A stretch of 40,660 nucleotides of DNA from PBB1 sp043738425 (GCA_043738425.1 JAYUGJ010000066.1:1-40660); one strand, 5' to 3'. Positions 30,871 to 39,409 are shown, numbered from the stretch's first letter. Numbers and translations: made by a program. Notes: generated from the sequence alone by a model not told the origin.

Positions 30871-31787
30871 TGCCTGCAGCCGTTGCCACTCCTGCGGCGA
30901 CCGCTGTTGCCGATCACGTGATCGAGATGCAGCACATCGCGACCCGCTTCGGCGCGCATGTGGTGCACACCGATGTCAGCTTCAGCGTGCGCCGCGCCGA
31001 GGTGTTCGCGCTGATCGGCGGCAGTGGCTCAGGCAAGTCGACGCTGCTGCGCGAAATGATTGCACTGCAGCGGCCCGACACCGGCGTGGTGCAGGTGCTC
31101 GGTGCCGACCTCCACACGCAGGATGCCGCGGCAATCACCGCGCTGCGCCAGCGCTGGGGCGTGCTGTTCCAACACGGCGGTTTGTTCGAGTCGCTCACGG
31201 TGCTGGAAAACGTCGGCCTGCCGATGCGTGAACACACCGCGCTGCCGAATGCGCTGATCGACGACATCGCTGCATGGAAGATTGCGATGACCGGCCTGGC
31301 ACCGGAAGTCGGCGCGCAACACCCGTCGCAGCTGAGCGGCGGCATGTTGAAGCGGGCTTCGCTGGCGCGCGCGCTGGCGCTCGACCCCGAGCTGCTGTTT
31401 CTCGATGAGCCGACCGCCGGGCTCGACCCGGCCAGCGCCGGCGGCGTCGATGAACTGGTGCTCAATTTGCGCGATTTGTTCGGCCTGACGGTGGTGATGG
31501 TCACGCACGACCTCGACTCGCTGTGGCAAGTCGCCGACCGGGTGGCGGTGTTGGCCGGCGGCGTGGTGCAAGCGTGCGGCTCGATGGCCGAACTGTCACG
31601 CAGCACCGACCCCGCGGTGCGACCGTTTTTCAGCGGCCCGCGGGCACGGTCTGCGGCCATGGCGGCTGCGAACCACCACGCCGACCGCACCGATCGCACC
31701 GACCCCAACCCCCGCGCCCACCCCGCGGCCGAGACCACAGCCGACACCGTGCGCCCGACCGAGGAGCCGCCATCGAAACCAAAGTGA
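30870..31787 (+). CDS. mlaF: Lipid ABC transporter ATP-binding protein, MlaF family
   Basis: 305 residues. Walker A GGSGSGKS (50-57), Q-loop Gln101 (VLFQHGGLF), ABC signature LSGGM (155-159), Walker B LLFLDEP (175-181) and H-loop His213 (VTHDL) are all present, and 'QHGGLFESLTVLENVGLPMREHT' is specific for MlaF. It powers the permease MlaE. After residue ~255 a polar tail rich in Ala, Asp, Thr and Arg (DRTDRTDPN) is longer than in E. coli MlaF; this tail overlaps the SD-like region that precedes mlaD. The ATG overlaps the MlaE stop. Confidence 0.94.
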   Translation: MPAAVATPAATAVADHVIEMQHIATRFGAHVVHTDVSFSVRRAEVFALIGGSGSGKSTLLREMIALQRPDTGVVQVLGADLHTQDAAAITALRQRWGVLFQHGGLFESLTVLENVGLPMREHTALPNALIDDIAAWKIAMTGLAPEVGAQHPSQLSGGMLKRASLARALALDPELLFLDEPTAGLDPASAGGVDELVLNLRDLFGLTVVMVTHDLDSLWQVADRVAVLAGGVVQACGSMAELSRSTDPAVRPFFSGPRARSAAMAAANHHADRTDRTDPNPRAHPAAETTADTVRPTEEPPSKPK

Positions 31788-32866
31788 ACTACACGCTGGT
31801 CGGCGCATTCGTGCTGCTGCTCGGTGCCACGCTGGTGGTGCTAGCGCTGTGGCTGGCGTCGGGCGGCGCGTTGCAAAAAAAGGTCGGCCTGTACCAGGCC
31901 ACCGAAGACGAATCGGTGGCCGGTTTGAACCTGAACGCACCGGTCAAATACAACGGCGTCGTGGTCGGCAAGGTGCGCGACATCGCGCTCGATAAAACCA
32001 ACCCGGAACGCGTGCACCTGCTGTTGGCCATCGAAGACGGCACGCCGATCAAGGTCGACACGCAGGCGGTGCTGAAAACACAGGGGCTGACCGGCATTGC
32101 CTACGTCGAACTCGGCGGTGGCAGCGCGGGCGCGGCGTTGCTGCGGCCGACCGACCGGCCGCCGTATCCGCTGATACGCACCAAGCCGTCGCTCAGCACC
32201 CGGCTGGAAAACGTGCTGACCGCCGTGCTCGCGAAACTCGACCACACCTCGGACACGGTCGACGCAGTGTTGAGCGATGCGAACCGCGCCGCATTCGGCA
32301 GCGCACTGGCCGACATCGCGGCGGTGTCACGCACGTTGGCCGAACGCCGCGGCGTGATCGATGCGGGCATCGTCAACGCCTCGCGCACCGTCGACCACAC
32401 CGCGCGCGCCACCGCGCAATTGGGCCCGGTGATCGAGCGCATCGGCCGCGGCGCAACTGCGGTCGAACACCTGGGCGATGCCGCCGCGTCGGCCGCCACC
32501 CAGGCCAGCCGCAGCGTGGCGCGGGTCGGCGCTGACTTGCAACGCAGCACCGCTGACACGCTGCCCGAGCTGCAACGCTTGCTGGTCGAACTCAATGCGC
32601 TGTCGATCTCGCTGAGAACCCTCAGCAACCAGGCCGAGCGCACGCCGTCTGGCTTGCTGTACGGCCGCACGGTGGTGCGCGACGGGCCGGGCGAGGGGCC
32701 GGGTGCGCTGTCGGGTGCGCCATTGGGTGCGCAATCGGGTGCGTTATCGGGCGCGCTGCCTGGCGAGCTGCCGAACCAGGGCGCAGCCAGCGTCGCGCCA
32801 CGCCGAGTCGATGGCACGCCGAATGCCACGCTGCCAGACCCACCCAGTTTCAAGGCACGCCCATGA
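31784..32866 (+). CDS. mlaD: MCE-domain lipid transport protein, MlaD family
   Basis: About 360 residues. One N-terminal membrane helix (YTLVGAFVLLLGATLVVLALWL), then an MCE domain (GLYQATEDESVAGLNLNAPVKYNGVVVGKVRDIAL; broken here), and a long helical tail ending in a Gly/Ala/Leu repeat. It presents lipid between the permease and the periplasm. Start: a GTG at 31784 overlaps the MlaF stop (GTGA), and is the standard-codon choice. But the family begins Met-Glu-Thr-Lys, and an in-frame ATC at 31772, 5 bases after GAGGAG (31761-31766), reads exactly Ile-Glu-Thr-Lys. ATC may be the true start. The stop overlaps the next gene by 4 bp. Confidence 0.9.
   Translation: MNYTLVGAFVLLLGATLVVLALWLASGGALQKKVGLYQATEDESVAGLNLNAPVKYNGVVVGKVRDIALDKTNPERVHLLLAIEDGTPIKVDTQAVLKTQGLTGIAYVELGGGSAGAALLRPTDRPPYPLIRTKPSLSTRLENVLTAVLAKLDHTSDTVDAVLSDANRAAFGSALADIAAVSRTLAERRGVIDAGIVNASRTVDHTARATAQLGPVIERIGRGATAVEHLGDAAASAATQASRSVARVGADLQRSTADTLPELQRLLVELNALSISLRTLSNQAERTPSGLLYGRTVVRDGPGEGPGALSGAPLGAQSGALSGALPGELPNQGAASVAPRRVDGTPNATLPDPPSFKARP
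32701..32772. repeat. Six 12-bp units encoding the MlaD tail
   Basis: GGGTGCGCTGTC, GGGTGCGCCATT, GGGTGCGCAATC, GGGTGCGTTATC, GGGCGCGCTGCC, TGGCGAGCTGCC: GGGTGCG recurs every 12 bases and gives GALS/GAPL/GAQS type four-residue repeats. Confidence 0.9.
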
Positions 32867-33627
32867 CCAGCCACCGATTGCTACAACGCGCCGCATCGAT
32901 CGGGCGGCACGGCACCCTCGGTGTGGTGCTGCTCGCCAGCGCAGGTTGCGGCAGCTTGCTGCCAGCCGCTACGCCGCAGCCGGCGTTCTACACACTCGAC
33001 AGCGCCGCAAAAGCCGCCACCGCGTCGACACCGGTGCTGGCTGGCGTGCAAGCCAACACCGCCTTGCCGCTGCTGGTGATCAATTTGCCGCAGGCCGCCG
33101 CAGGCTTCAACAGCGCCAAGATCATTTACTTCCGCCAGCCGCACCAGCTCGAGTACTACGCCCACAGCGAATGGGTCGACACGCCGGCGCGCATGCTGGC
33201 ACCGCTGCTGGTGGCAGCACTGGCACCGTATGCGCAAACCGGCAGCGCAAACGCTGGCGGCCCAGCGGCCAGCGCGTTGTTCAGCGCGGTGGTGTCGGCC
33301 CCCAGCGCAGTGGCTGCAGACCTGACCCTGGAGACCCAATTGCTGCGCCTGCAGCAAGACTTCGGCGCGTTGCCGAGCCAGGTTCGCCTGACGCTGCGGG
33401 CGCACCTGATCGACAGCGCCACCCGGCAGGTGCTGGCCAGCCGCGAATACGACCACACGCAAGCCAGCACCAGCGAAGACGCACGCGGCGGTGTCGATGC
33501 GGCGCACCGCGTGGTCGACCAGGTGCTCGCCGATCTGGCCCGCTGGTGCACCGCCGCCGCAGCCCACTGGCGACCCGACGACACGCGGCCGGGTGTGGAG
33601 TTGAATTTGCGGGTGGTGGCGCGTTGA
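32863..33627 (+). CDS. ABC-type transport auxiliary lipoprotein (PqiC family)
   Basis: 254 residues. A lipobox LASAGC places lipidated Cys29. The mature part has the family's opening 'PQPAFYTLDS', then 'LPLLVINLPQAAAGFNSAKIIYF' (broken here), 'LEYYAHSEWVDTPARMLAPLL' and a C-terminal 'DLARWC'. PqiC/DUF330-type lipoproteins sit in the outer membrane and complete the lipid transport bridge. The ATG overlaps the MlaD stop (ATGA). With mlaE, mlaF and mlaD it forms one tightly overlapping operon. No MlaC or MlaA is present in the window. Confidence 0.9.
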   Translation: MTSHRLLQRAASIGRHGTLGVVLLASAGCGSLLPAATPQPAFYTLDSAAKAATASTPVLAGVQANTALPLLVINLPQAAAGFNSAKIIYFRQPHQLEYYAHSEWVDTPARMLAPLLVAALAPYAQTGSANAGGPAASALFSAVVSAPSAVAADLTLETQLLRLQQDFGALPSQVRLTLRAHLIDSATRQVLASREYDHTQASTSEDARGGVDAAHRVVDQVLADLARWCTAAAAHWRPDDTRPGVELNLRVVAR

Positions 33628-33658
33628 TCGGGCCACCCGGCGGCACCGCGTCGCGCAA

Positions 33659-34174
33659 TCAAGGCGTCATATTGACCTGACCCCGCACCTCGCCGCCTGG
33701 ATGGGCTTCGGTGTGCAAATTCAGGTACCACTTGCCGTTCATCAGCTCGGCAACTTGCTCCACTTTCAGTGTCGCTTTGCCGATGATCGGGCTGGTCAAT
33801 TTGCCGGTGATCGGCACCACCGGGCCTGCGTTGTCGCCGGGCAGTGCGGGGCCGTGAAAGTGGGCTGAGGTGACCGACCCGGTCAAGCCGCTGTAGGTGA
33901 TTCTCCAGCTCAGCACGCGGGTGCGGTCGTCGTAGTTTGCGTCCAGCGCGCCGGTGCCTTCGCTGCTGTTCGGCGGCACCTCACTGGCACCTGACAGCTG
34001 TGCGGTGATGGCACCCGGCGCGGTCATCGTCGGCAGCAGCGGCCGGCTTTGCGGCACCGGGGTCGATTGCGTGCTTTGCGCCGATGCGGCGCTGCCCAGT
34101 GCGCTTGCGATAACGACCAGCGCGGCGCTGACGCCAGCCCATTGAATCGCCCGAACGGTGACGGTTTTTTTCAT
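33659..34174 (-). CDS. CHRD-domain exported protein
   Basis: 171 residues with a signal peptide (1-35, ending SAASAQ). The CHRD domain follows: ITAQLSGASEVPPNSSEGTGAL, LSWRITYSGLTGSVTSAHFHGPA and a terminal WYLNLHTEAHPGGEVRGQV, with the conserved 'HFHGPA' and 'NLHT...PGGE.RGQ'. CHRD domains occur in chordin and in secreted bacterial proteins; no reaction is known. GGAG lies eight bases before the ATG. It is convergent with the lipid transporter operon 31 bp away. Confidence 0.93.
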   Translation of the reverse strand: MKKTVTVRAIQWAGVSAALVVIASALGSAASAQSTQSTPVPQSRPLLPTMTAPGAITAQLSGASEVPPNSSEGTGALDANYDDRTRVLSWRITYSGLTGSVTSAHFHGPALPGDNAGPVVPITGKLTSPIIGKATLKVEQVAELMNGKWYLNLHTEAHPGGEVRGQVNMTP

Positions 34175-34490
34175 ACGGTGCTCCAGAAGTTGTCGTCGGT
34201 GCATCACGCGGTTGCGCTGGGGTTGCGGCGCGGTTGCGGTGTCTTGATGTACCCCTTTCATCGTGCGCGCCGGTGCCTGTTTTGACTGTCGGCTAGCGCA
34301 CATAAGCGTTGACGTGAGAGCGCCCACCAACGACACCCAACGACACCCGACGACGCCTCAGTGATCGCTGAACTGCCAAATCCGTTCGGGCTCAGAGCAA
34401 ACGGTGGAGCGAACGACAGCGCCTCATTTCCATGGCTGCCGCGGGCACGCTGGTTGCCCAAATGGCTTGAACTTGAACAAAGGGCCATGT
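34175..34490. other. Divergent intergenic region, about 316 bp
   Basis: It holds three copies of a roughly 10-base CGACACCC-type repeat (34327-34352), and a partial copy of the dispersed element, CCGTTCGGGCTCAGAGC then AAACGG (34382-34404). Promoters for both flanking genes must be here; none was convincing. Confidence 0.5.
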
Positions 34491-34994
34491 ATGCACAACG
34501 TCCTCGCACCGATGCTTTTTTCTTCTGCCGATTGCTACCCGCAGCAGCGTTGGCGCGAGCCTGAGGTGGCCGCACCGCCCAGCGATTTGCTGCGCCATGC
34601 CGACCCGCTATTGGCCAGCATGTGCGCGGCCTATCGGCGGCACGGCGGCCTGGTGCTGGCCGAAGATGCCTGGGCCACCGGTACGCGCGGTGCCGCTCCG
34701 GGCATAGCGCAACTGGCGCGTTGCATCGTCGAACGCAGGGTGGTGCATTTCTACGGCAACGGCGGCAGCTGGCTGCCACTGTTCCAGTTCAACCGAGGCG
34801 ACATGACCGTCAAGCCGGCATTGCAGTCGGTGCTGTCCGAGCTCGACAGCGCCTACGACCGCTGGGAGGTCGCGCAGTGGTTCGTATCGCCGCACTGCGA
34901 GCTGGCGCAGCGCATGCCGGTGGAGGTGTTCGCCACCGATCCGCTCGCGGTGGCGCAGGCCGCACGGCTGGATCGGTATGTGGCGAACGGCTGA
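34491..34994 (+). CDS. DUF2384-like (Xre/MbcA/ParS toxin-binding type) protein
   Basis: 167 residues. The C-terminal half (about 95-165) contains LPLFQFNRGDMTVKPALQSVLSEL, then DRWEVAQWFVSPHCELAQRMPVEVFATDPLAVAQAARLDRYV, the style of the Xre/MbcA/ParS C-terminal toxin-binding (DUF2384) domain: 'FPAFQFD', 'W....Wl..p...L....P.dvl..dp..v..aA'. The N-terminal half is not a recognisable DNA-binding domain. No RES-domain toxin is adjacent, so it may be an orphan with another role. AAAGGG lies before ATG 34491. The next gene begins 51 bp downstream. Confidence 0.65.
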   Translation: MHNVLAPMLFSSADCYPQQRWREPEVAAPPSDLLRHADPLLASMCAAYRRHGGLVLAEDAWATGTRGAAPGIAQLARCIVERRVVHFYGNGGSWLPLFQFNRGDMTVKPALQSVLSELDSAYDRWEVAQWFVSPHCELAQRMPVEVFATDPLAVAQAARLDRYVANG

Positions 34995-35045
34995 ATGTTC
35001 ACCGCGTGACACCACAGCCACCGCGCCACCCACCGCAGGCCAGCC

Positions 35046-35588
35046 ATGAAACAAGCGAACGACACCCCCGACCGCGTCGACGGCCTGCTCGCGCAGGACC
35101 ACCAGATCGGCGCGCCGCGCAGCCGGTTGACGCTGGTCGAATACGGCGACTACGAATGCCCGTCGTGCCACGACGCTGAGCCGGTGACGCAACACCTGCT
35201 CAGCGTATTCGGCGATCACATGCGTTTCATATTTCGGCATTTCCCGCTGGTCGAGGTGCACCCGCATGCGCAGCTTGCCGCCGAGGCGGCCGAGGCCGCT
35301 GCCGCGCAGCATCGCTTTTGGCCGATGCACCACCTGCTGTTCAAAAACGCACCGCATCTCAAGCTGGCCGATTTGACCCGCTGCGCCGCCGCCATCGAAC
35401 TCGACATGACGCGCTTCCAGGCCGAGATGGCCGACCGCGTGTACACCCAGCGGGTGCAAGAACACTTGCGCAGCGGCGAACAACTCGGCGTGCGCGCCTC
35501 GCCGTGTTTTTTTCTCGATGGCGTAGTGGTCGATGTGTCGTTCGGCCTGCAGCACCTGGAGTCCGCAGTGCGCGCGAAGCTGGCTTGA
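35046..35588 (+). CDS. DsbA-family thioredoxin-fold protein, cytoplasmic
   Basis: 180 residues with no signal peptide. The active site is CPSC (Cys38, Cys41) in VEYGDYECPSCHDAEPV; 'FRHFPLVEVHPHAQLAAEAAEAAAAQHRFWPMHHLLF' (broken here) and the cis-Pro loop 'GVRASPCFFLDG' complete a DsbA/DsbG-type fold. The pattern is close to the thioredoxin domain found as a C-terminal fusion on NhaA-type antiporters and to stand-alone 'DsbA family' proteins. It may reduce or isomerise disulfides, or act on small thiols. Weak AGG precedes the ATG. Confidence 0.9.
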   Translation: MKQANDTPDRVDGLLAQDHQIGAPRSRLTLVEYGDYECPSCHDAEPVTQHLLSVFGDHMRFIFRHFPLVEVHPHAQLAAEAAEAAAAQHRFWPMHHLLFKNAPHLKLADLTRCAAAIELDMTRFQAEMADRVYTQRVQEHLRSGEQLGVRASPCFFLDGVVVDVSFGLQHLESAVRAKLA

Positions 35589-35603
35589 GGCCACCGGCTG
35601 CCC

Positions 35604-35640
35604 TGACCGATTGAACGCCGCCGCGCGGCAGGTTCGGTCA
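35604..35640. terminator. Terminator-like hairpin between convergent genes
   Basis: Outer arms TGACCGA (35604-35610) and TCGGTCA (35634-35640), inner arms GCCGC and GCGGC with a CGC loop. It sits between the convergent DsbA-like and MDR genes. No T-tract, so termination is inferred. Confidence 0.45.
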
Positions 35641-35645
35641 CGCGG

Positions 35646-36716
35646 TCAGCGGTGCGCTACCTGCACCACCAGCTTGCCGAAATTTGCGCCGTGCAACAGG
35701 CCGATAAAGGCTTCGGGTGCGTTTTCCAGGCCGGCCACCACGTCTTCGCGGAACTTGATTTTCCCGTCGTTGACCAGCGGTGTCATGGCGGCCACGAATT
35801 CGCCATAGCGTTCGGCGTAGTCGTCAAAAATAATGAAGCCTCGCATCGTGATGCGGCGGCGCAGCAGCAAACCCATCAGCGCGCCGAGTCGGTCGGGCCC
35901 GGGTGGCAAAGCGGTGTCGTTGTAGTGGGCGATCAGCCCGCACACCGGCACCCGGGCGCGCGGGTTGAGTAGCGGCATGACCGCATCGAACACCGCGCCG
36001 CCGACGCTTTCGAAATACACGTCGATACCGTTCGGGCAGGCCGTCGCCAAGCGGGTCGGCAGGTCGCCTGTCGGCTGGCCTTCGAGGTGTATGCGGTGTG
36101 GGCCCTGGTGGTGATTGACGCAGGCATCGAAGCCCAATTCGTCGACCACGTAACCGCACTTTTCCGCCCCGCCTGCGATACCCACCGCGCGGCAACCGTG
36201 CAGCTTGGCAAGCTGCCCCACCACGCTGCCGACTGCACCGCTGGCCGCGGCAACCACCACGGTGTCGCCCGCGCGCGGCCGGCCGATATCGAGCAAACCC
36301 ATGTAGGCGGTGAAGCCCGGCATGCCGAGTACGCCCAGGGCCTGCGACGGCTGTTGCGTGCCGATCGCGAGCGTTTTCAAACCGCGCCCATCCGACACCG
36401 CGTAGTCCTGCCAACCGCTGGCACCCAGCACCAATTCACCGACCGAGAAGCTGGCGTTTTCCGACGCGTGCACAACCGACACCGTGCCGCCGACCATCAC
36501 CGAACCCAAGGCCACCGGCGCGGCATACGACTCGCCTTCACTCATGCGGCCGCGCATGTACGGGTCGAGCGACAGGTACAGCGTGCGCAGCAGCACCTCG
36601 CCGGCCAGCAGCGGTGAGATCGTGCTTTCACGCAAGGTGAAATTTGCAGCCGTCGGCGCGCCGATCGGCCGCGAGGTGAGTACGACTGCGCGGTTGGTGG
36701 TGGTGGTTTGCGGCAT
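35646..36716 (-). CDS. NADP-dependent MDR oxidoreductase (CurA/YncB-like)
   Basis: 356 residues of the zinc-free medium-chain reductase type. Hallmarks: LYLSLDPYMRGRMSE near residue 50, the NADP Rossmann motif AAASGAVGSVVGQLAK, 'GIAGGAEKCGYVVDELGFDACVNH' (broken here), 'GIDVYFESVGGAVFDAVMPLLN' and a C-terminal 'VAGLENAPEAFIGLLHGANFGKLVVQ'. These are shared with leukotriene B4 12-hydroxydehydrogenase-like and CurA/YncB double-bond reductases, which reduce alpha,beta-unsaturated ketones or aldehydes with NADPH. Cytoplasmic detoxification is likely. ATG 36716 starts the family-like sequence. Confidence 0.94.
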   Translation of the reverse strand: MPQTTTTNRAVVLTSRPIGAPTAANFTLRESTISPLLAGEVLLRTLYLSLDPYMRGRMSEGESYAAPVALGSVMVGGTVSVVHASENASFSVGELVLGASGWQDYAVSDGRGLKTLAIGTQQPSQALGVLGMPGFTAYMGLLDIGRPRAGDTVVVAAASGAVGSVVGQLAKLHGCRAVGIAGGAEKCGYVVDELGFDACVNHHQGPHRIHLEGQPTGDLPTRLATACPNGIDVYFESVGGAVFDAVMPLLNPRARVPVCGLIAHYNDTALPPGPDRLGALMGLLLRRRITMRGFIIFDDYAERYGEFVAAMTPLVNDGKIKFREDVVAGLENAPEAFIGLLHGANFGKLVVQVAHR

Positions 36717-36911
36717 GGCGGTGGTCCAGGTTGCGCTACGAAGCGGCGTGCGGTGGTGTCGTTTGGCAGCCCGACCCATCACCGCTGATCGACAGAAAAC
36801 ATAAGGGACACGCACCGTGCCGACCGCCTACCGACCGCATCCACACCACGGCTGCACAGGCCGGGCGAGATCGACCTGAGCGTGTGGCGTCGATACCACG
36901 GTGCCACCGGC

Positions 36912-37493
36912 TCAATCGAATCCTTGGTGATCGAGCAGCTCGCCGCGGCGCACGGCCAGGCGGGCTCCGAGGTCAGACAAATCGTGCTGCGCAGCCAGCG
37001 GAAACAGTTGCTCGACTTCAAACCGCACATGGCCGCGCACCAGTTGGATCAGTGCTTGCAGGCTGGCGGTGTAGTGGTCTTCGCGCGATTGCATCGCGAC
37101 CAGCGACGCCAGTTGCACGAGCATTTCTTCGTGGTCCAAATGCGCCGCGTCGAGCGCTTCGTCGTCCAGCCGCAGCGTCGGATAAAACAACTCGGCTTCG
37201 AGTTGTGAGTGCGCCCGCAGCAGCGCGCTGACACGTTCCAACAACGCGCTGCGGTCGGCCGATGGCGCGTCGCCCCCTTCGGCCGTGGCGAGCCGCATGC
37301 AATCGCACAGCAACGCGTCCAGCCGCAGGTGGTCGCAGTGCAGCACCTGCAACGCGTTTTGGGTGGTCGGCGCGGCAGTCAACGTGGCGTGGGTGTCGGC
37401 CGGGTCGCGTGCATCGGTGCCGGTGTCGTGGCGGGGCGGGTCGGCGCACGCCGCGTCGCGAATCAGGCTGGTGTCGACGGTGTGCAAGTTCAT
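36912..37493 (-). CDS. Second hemerythrin-domain protein
   Basis: 193 residues. After a polar N-terminal tail (1-45), the HHE bundle shows His55 (DHLRLD), His95 with Glu99 (HSQLEAELFYP), His121 (DHEEM), and His155 with Glu159 (HVRFEVEQLFP). It is distinct in sequence from the hemerythrin gene at 15505-16149. The ribosome site GAGGAGGT lies about seven bases before the ATG and is the strongest in the window, so high translation is expected. It may store or sense O2 or NO. Divergent from the DUF4398 gene through a repeat region. Confidence 0.88.
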   Translation of the reverse strand: MNLHTVDTSLIRDAACADPPRHDTGTDARDPADTHATLTAAPTTQNALQVLHCDHLRLDALLCDCMRLATAEGGDAPSADRSALLERVSALLRAHSQLEAELFYPTLRLDDEALDAAHLDHEEMLVQLASLVAMQSREDHYTASLQALIQLVRGHVRFEVEQLFPLAAQHDLSDLGARLAVRRGELLDHQGFD

Positions 37494-37591
37494 GGCAATG
37501 ACCTCCTCGGTGACTTCGGCCCACGCAGGGTGGGCCATCCACTACCGGGGCAAGCAACGTTCCTGCGGCATTTGCGGCGAGCTGCATGGAG

Positions 37592-37723
37592 GCATCTTTT
37601 GCGGTGTCTGTTGCGGCATCCCTTGAGGCATCTTTTGCGGAATCTCTTGCGGCATCTCTTGCGGCATCTTTTGCGGCATTTTTTGCATCGTCCATTGCGG
37701 CATCTCTTCGGTCATCTGTTTCG
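37592..37723. repeat. Eleven 12-bp units in the divergent region 37494-37862
   Basis: Units such as GCATCTTTTGCG (three exact copies), GCATCTCTTGCG and GAATCTCTTGCG. The stretch is open in several frames: plus strand EASFAVSVAAS-type, minus strand both KDAARDAARDSAKD-type (LEA-like) and PQKMPQEMPQ-type. None has family support or a clear boundary, so no gene is called. This 369-bp gap must also hold the promoters of both flanking genes. Confidence 0.85.
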
Positions 37724-37862
37724 GCACCTGTGTCCGGGTTCGATTGCGGCAGCGGTTTCCAGCAGGCACGCCGATTGCCCACTTGTTCCCACCGACCCGC
37801 ACAGGTTTGATCGCCCATGCATCGCCGGCCCCACGCCGATCCGTCACCCCCAGGAGCCACCT

Positions 37863-38297
37863 ATGCATCGCCTATCCACCCTCCCCCCAGTTCGCACCGC
37901 CCAGCGCCCCGTGACCGCGTGGATGACCCTCGGCGCGGCGGCTGTCGCACTGGCCCTGGTCGGCTGCGGCAACACGCCGTCTGCGGCACCGGCCATTGCG
38001 TCCAGCACCGCGTCGCTCGATGCGGCACGCGGTGCCGGTGCGCCCGAATTGGCGGCCGCTGAAATCAACGAGGCCCGCAGCAAGCTCGACCGCGCCCGCG
38101 TGCTCAGTGCCGCGGGCGACGACCGCGGTGCGCTGCGGCTGGCCGAGCAGGCCGATGTCGATGCGCAATTGGCGCGCGCCAAAGCCGGCTCCGAACGATC
38201 GCGCCGCGCGGTCGCTGAGCTGGAAGCCAGCCTGCAAACCCTGCGTGACGAATTGACGCGCGCCGCCGTGCGCCAGCCCGCCCTGCTGCCGCAATAA
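37863..38297 (+). CDS. DUF4398-type lipoprotein
   Basis: 144 residues. Signal with lipobox LVGC (Cys35). The mature region is one long helical segment: APELAAAEINEARSKLDRARVLSAAGDDRGALRLAEQADVDAQLARAKA (broken here), as in DUF4398 proteins, which are periplasmic helical hairpins usually encoded next to an OmpA-family lipoprotein. Role probably structural in the envelope. AGGAG lies eight bases before the ATG. The OmpA gene follows after 29 bp. Confidence 0.88.
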   Translation: MHRLSTLPPVRTAQRPVTAWMTLGAAAVALALVGCGNTPSAAPAIASSTASLDAARGAGAPELAAAEINEARSKLDRARVLSAAGDDRGALRLAEQADVDAQLARAKAGSERSRRAVAELEASLQTLRDELTRAAVRQPALLPQ

Positions 38298-38326
38298 AAA
38301 AAACCACCTACCCGACTGGAGCCGCC

Positions 38327-39277
38327 ATGCACATCAAACCCCGTTCGCTTTTTGCCTACGCGCCATACGCCGCCACGCTGGTCGCAGTGACCCTGACCGC
38401 GTGCCAAACCACCCCGCCGGTCAATGCCGATTTGGCGTCGGCACGCAGCACGCTCGACCGCGCACGCGCCAACACCTTCGTGGCCAAAAGTGCCGCCGTG
38501 GAACTCGACCGCGCGCAGCAAGCGATGGCGCGCGCCGATGCGGCATGGACCGCTGACCGCGACACCGAGCAAACCCGGCACCTGGCGTATGTCGCGCGAC
38601 AACGCGCCGAAATCGCGCTGGCCGTAGGCTCACAAGCCGAGTCGGACGCGCGGGTGCAGCAAGCCAGCGCCGAGCGCGAGCGGGTCAAGCTCGATGCGCG
38701 CTCAGCCGAAGCCGACCGCGCCACCACCACCGCGCGCACCGCGCAGGGCGAAGCGACCAGCGCGAAGAACGACGCCCGGCTGTCGCGCGAACAAGCCGAC
38801 ACCGCCCGTGCGCAAGCCAACAGCGCGCAAGTGCAGGCCGGCGAGCAAACCATGCGCGCCGACACGCTGGAGCGTGATTTGCTGGTGCTGCAAGGCCGCA
38901 GCACCGAGCGCGGCATGGTCGTGACGTTGGGCGATGTGCTGTTCGATACCGGCCGCGCCACCCTGCAGCCCGGCGCGCAACGCAGCGTCGAGCAGCTGGC
39001 GCAGGTGTTGCGCCAGCACCCCGAACGCCGCGTGCTTATCGAGGGTTTCACCGACAGCGTCGGCTCCGACGGCATGAATCTGCAGCTGTCGCAGCGCCGC
39101 GCCGAAGCGTTCCAGCAGATGCTGATCAACGGCGGCATTGCGGCCGACCGCTTGCAGGTGCGCGCATGGGGCGAAGCCAACCCGGTGGCGAGCAATGCCA
39201 CCGCTGCCGGACGCCAGCAAAACCGCCGTGTCGAGGTACTTTTTTCTGATGCGGAAGGTCGCATTGCCACGCGCTGA
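38327..39277 (+). CDS. OmpA-family lipoprotein with DUF4398 domain
   Basis: 316 residues. Lipobox LTAC puts lipidated Cys26. Residues 30-95 are a DUF4398-like helical region (SARSTLDRARANTF, KSAAVELDRAQQAM), 100-190 a long coiled coil rich in Ala/Glu/Arg, and 200-310 an OmpA peptidoglycan-binding domain: VVTLGDVLFDTGRATLQPG, then VLIEGFTDSVGSDGMN, LSQRRAEAF and RRVEVLFS. It would anchor the outer membrane to peptidoglycan at a distance set by the coiled coil. GGAG lies nine bases before the ATG. Operon with the preceding DUF4398 gene. Confidence 0.94.
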   Translation: MHIKPRSLFAYAPYAATLVAVTLTACQTTPPVNADLASARSTLDRARANTFVAKSAAVELDRAQQAMARADAAWTADRDTEQTRHLAYVARQRAEIALAVGSQAESDARVQQASAERERVKLDARSAEADRATTTARTAQGEATSAKNDARLSREQADTARAQANSAQVQAGEQTMRADTLERDLLVLQGRSTERGMVVTLGDVLFDTGRATLQPGAQRSVEQLAQVLRQHPERRVLIEGFTDSVGSDGMNLQLSQRRAEAFQQMLINGGIAADRLQVRAWGEANPVASNATAAGRQQNRRVEVLFSDAEGRIATR

Positions 39278-39409
39278 CGTGCGGCAGCAACGGCACCTGG
39301 CCCGAGGCGAATCCACACCGCAGCACCCCGCGCCGTGGTTGAATCAGGGCCGCTGCATGGCGGTTGAACGTGCGCAGCGCGGCCCGGCCACTTCAGGGGA
39401 ACAGATGCC

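Noticed and set aside
37018..37860. LEA-like protein on the minus strand (KDAARDAARDSAKD)
   Set aside because: The repeat is open in several frames; after the repeat this frame runs antisense-like through the hemerythrin gene out of frame, with no credible end.
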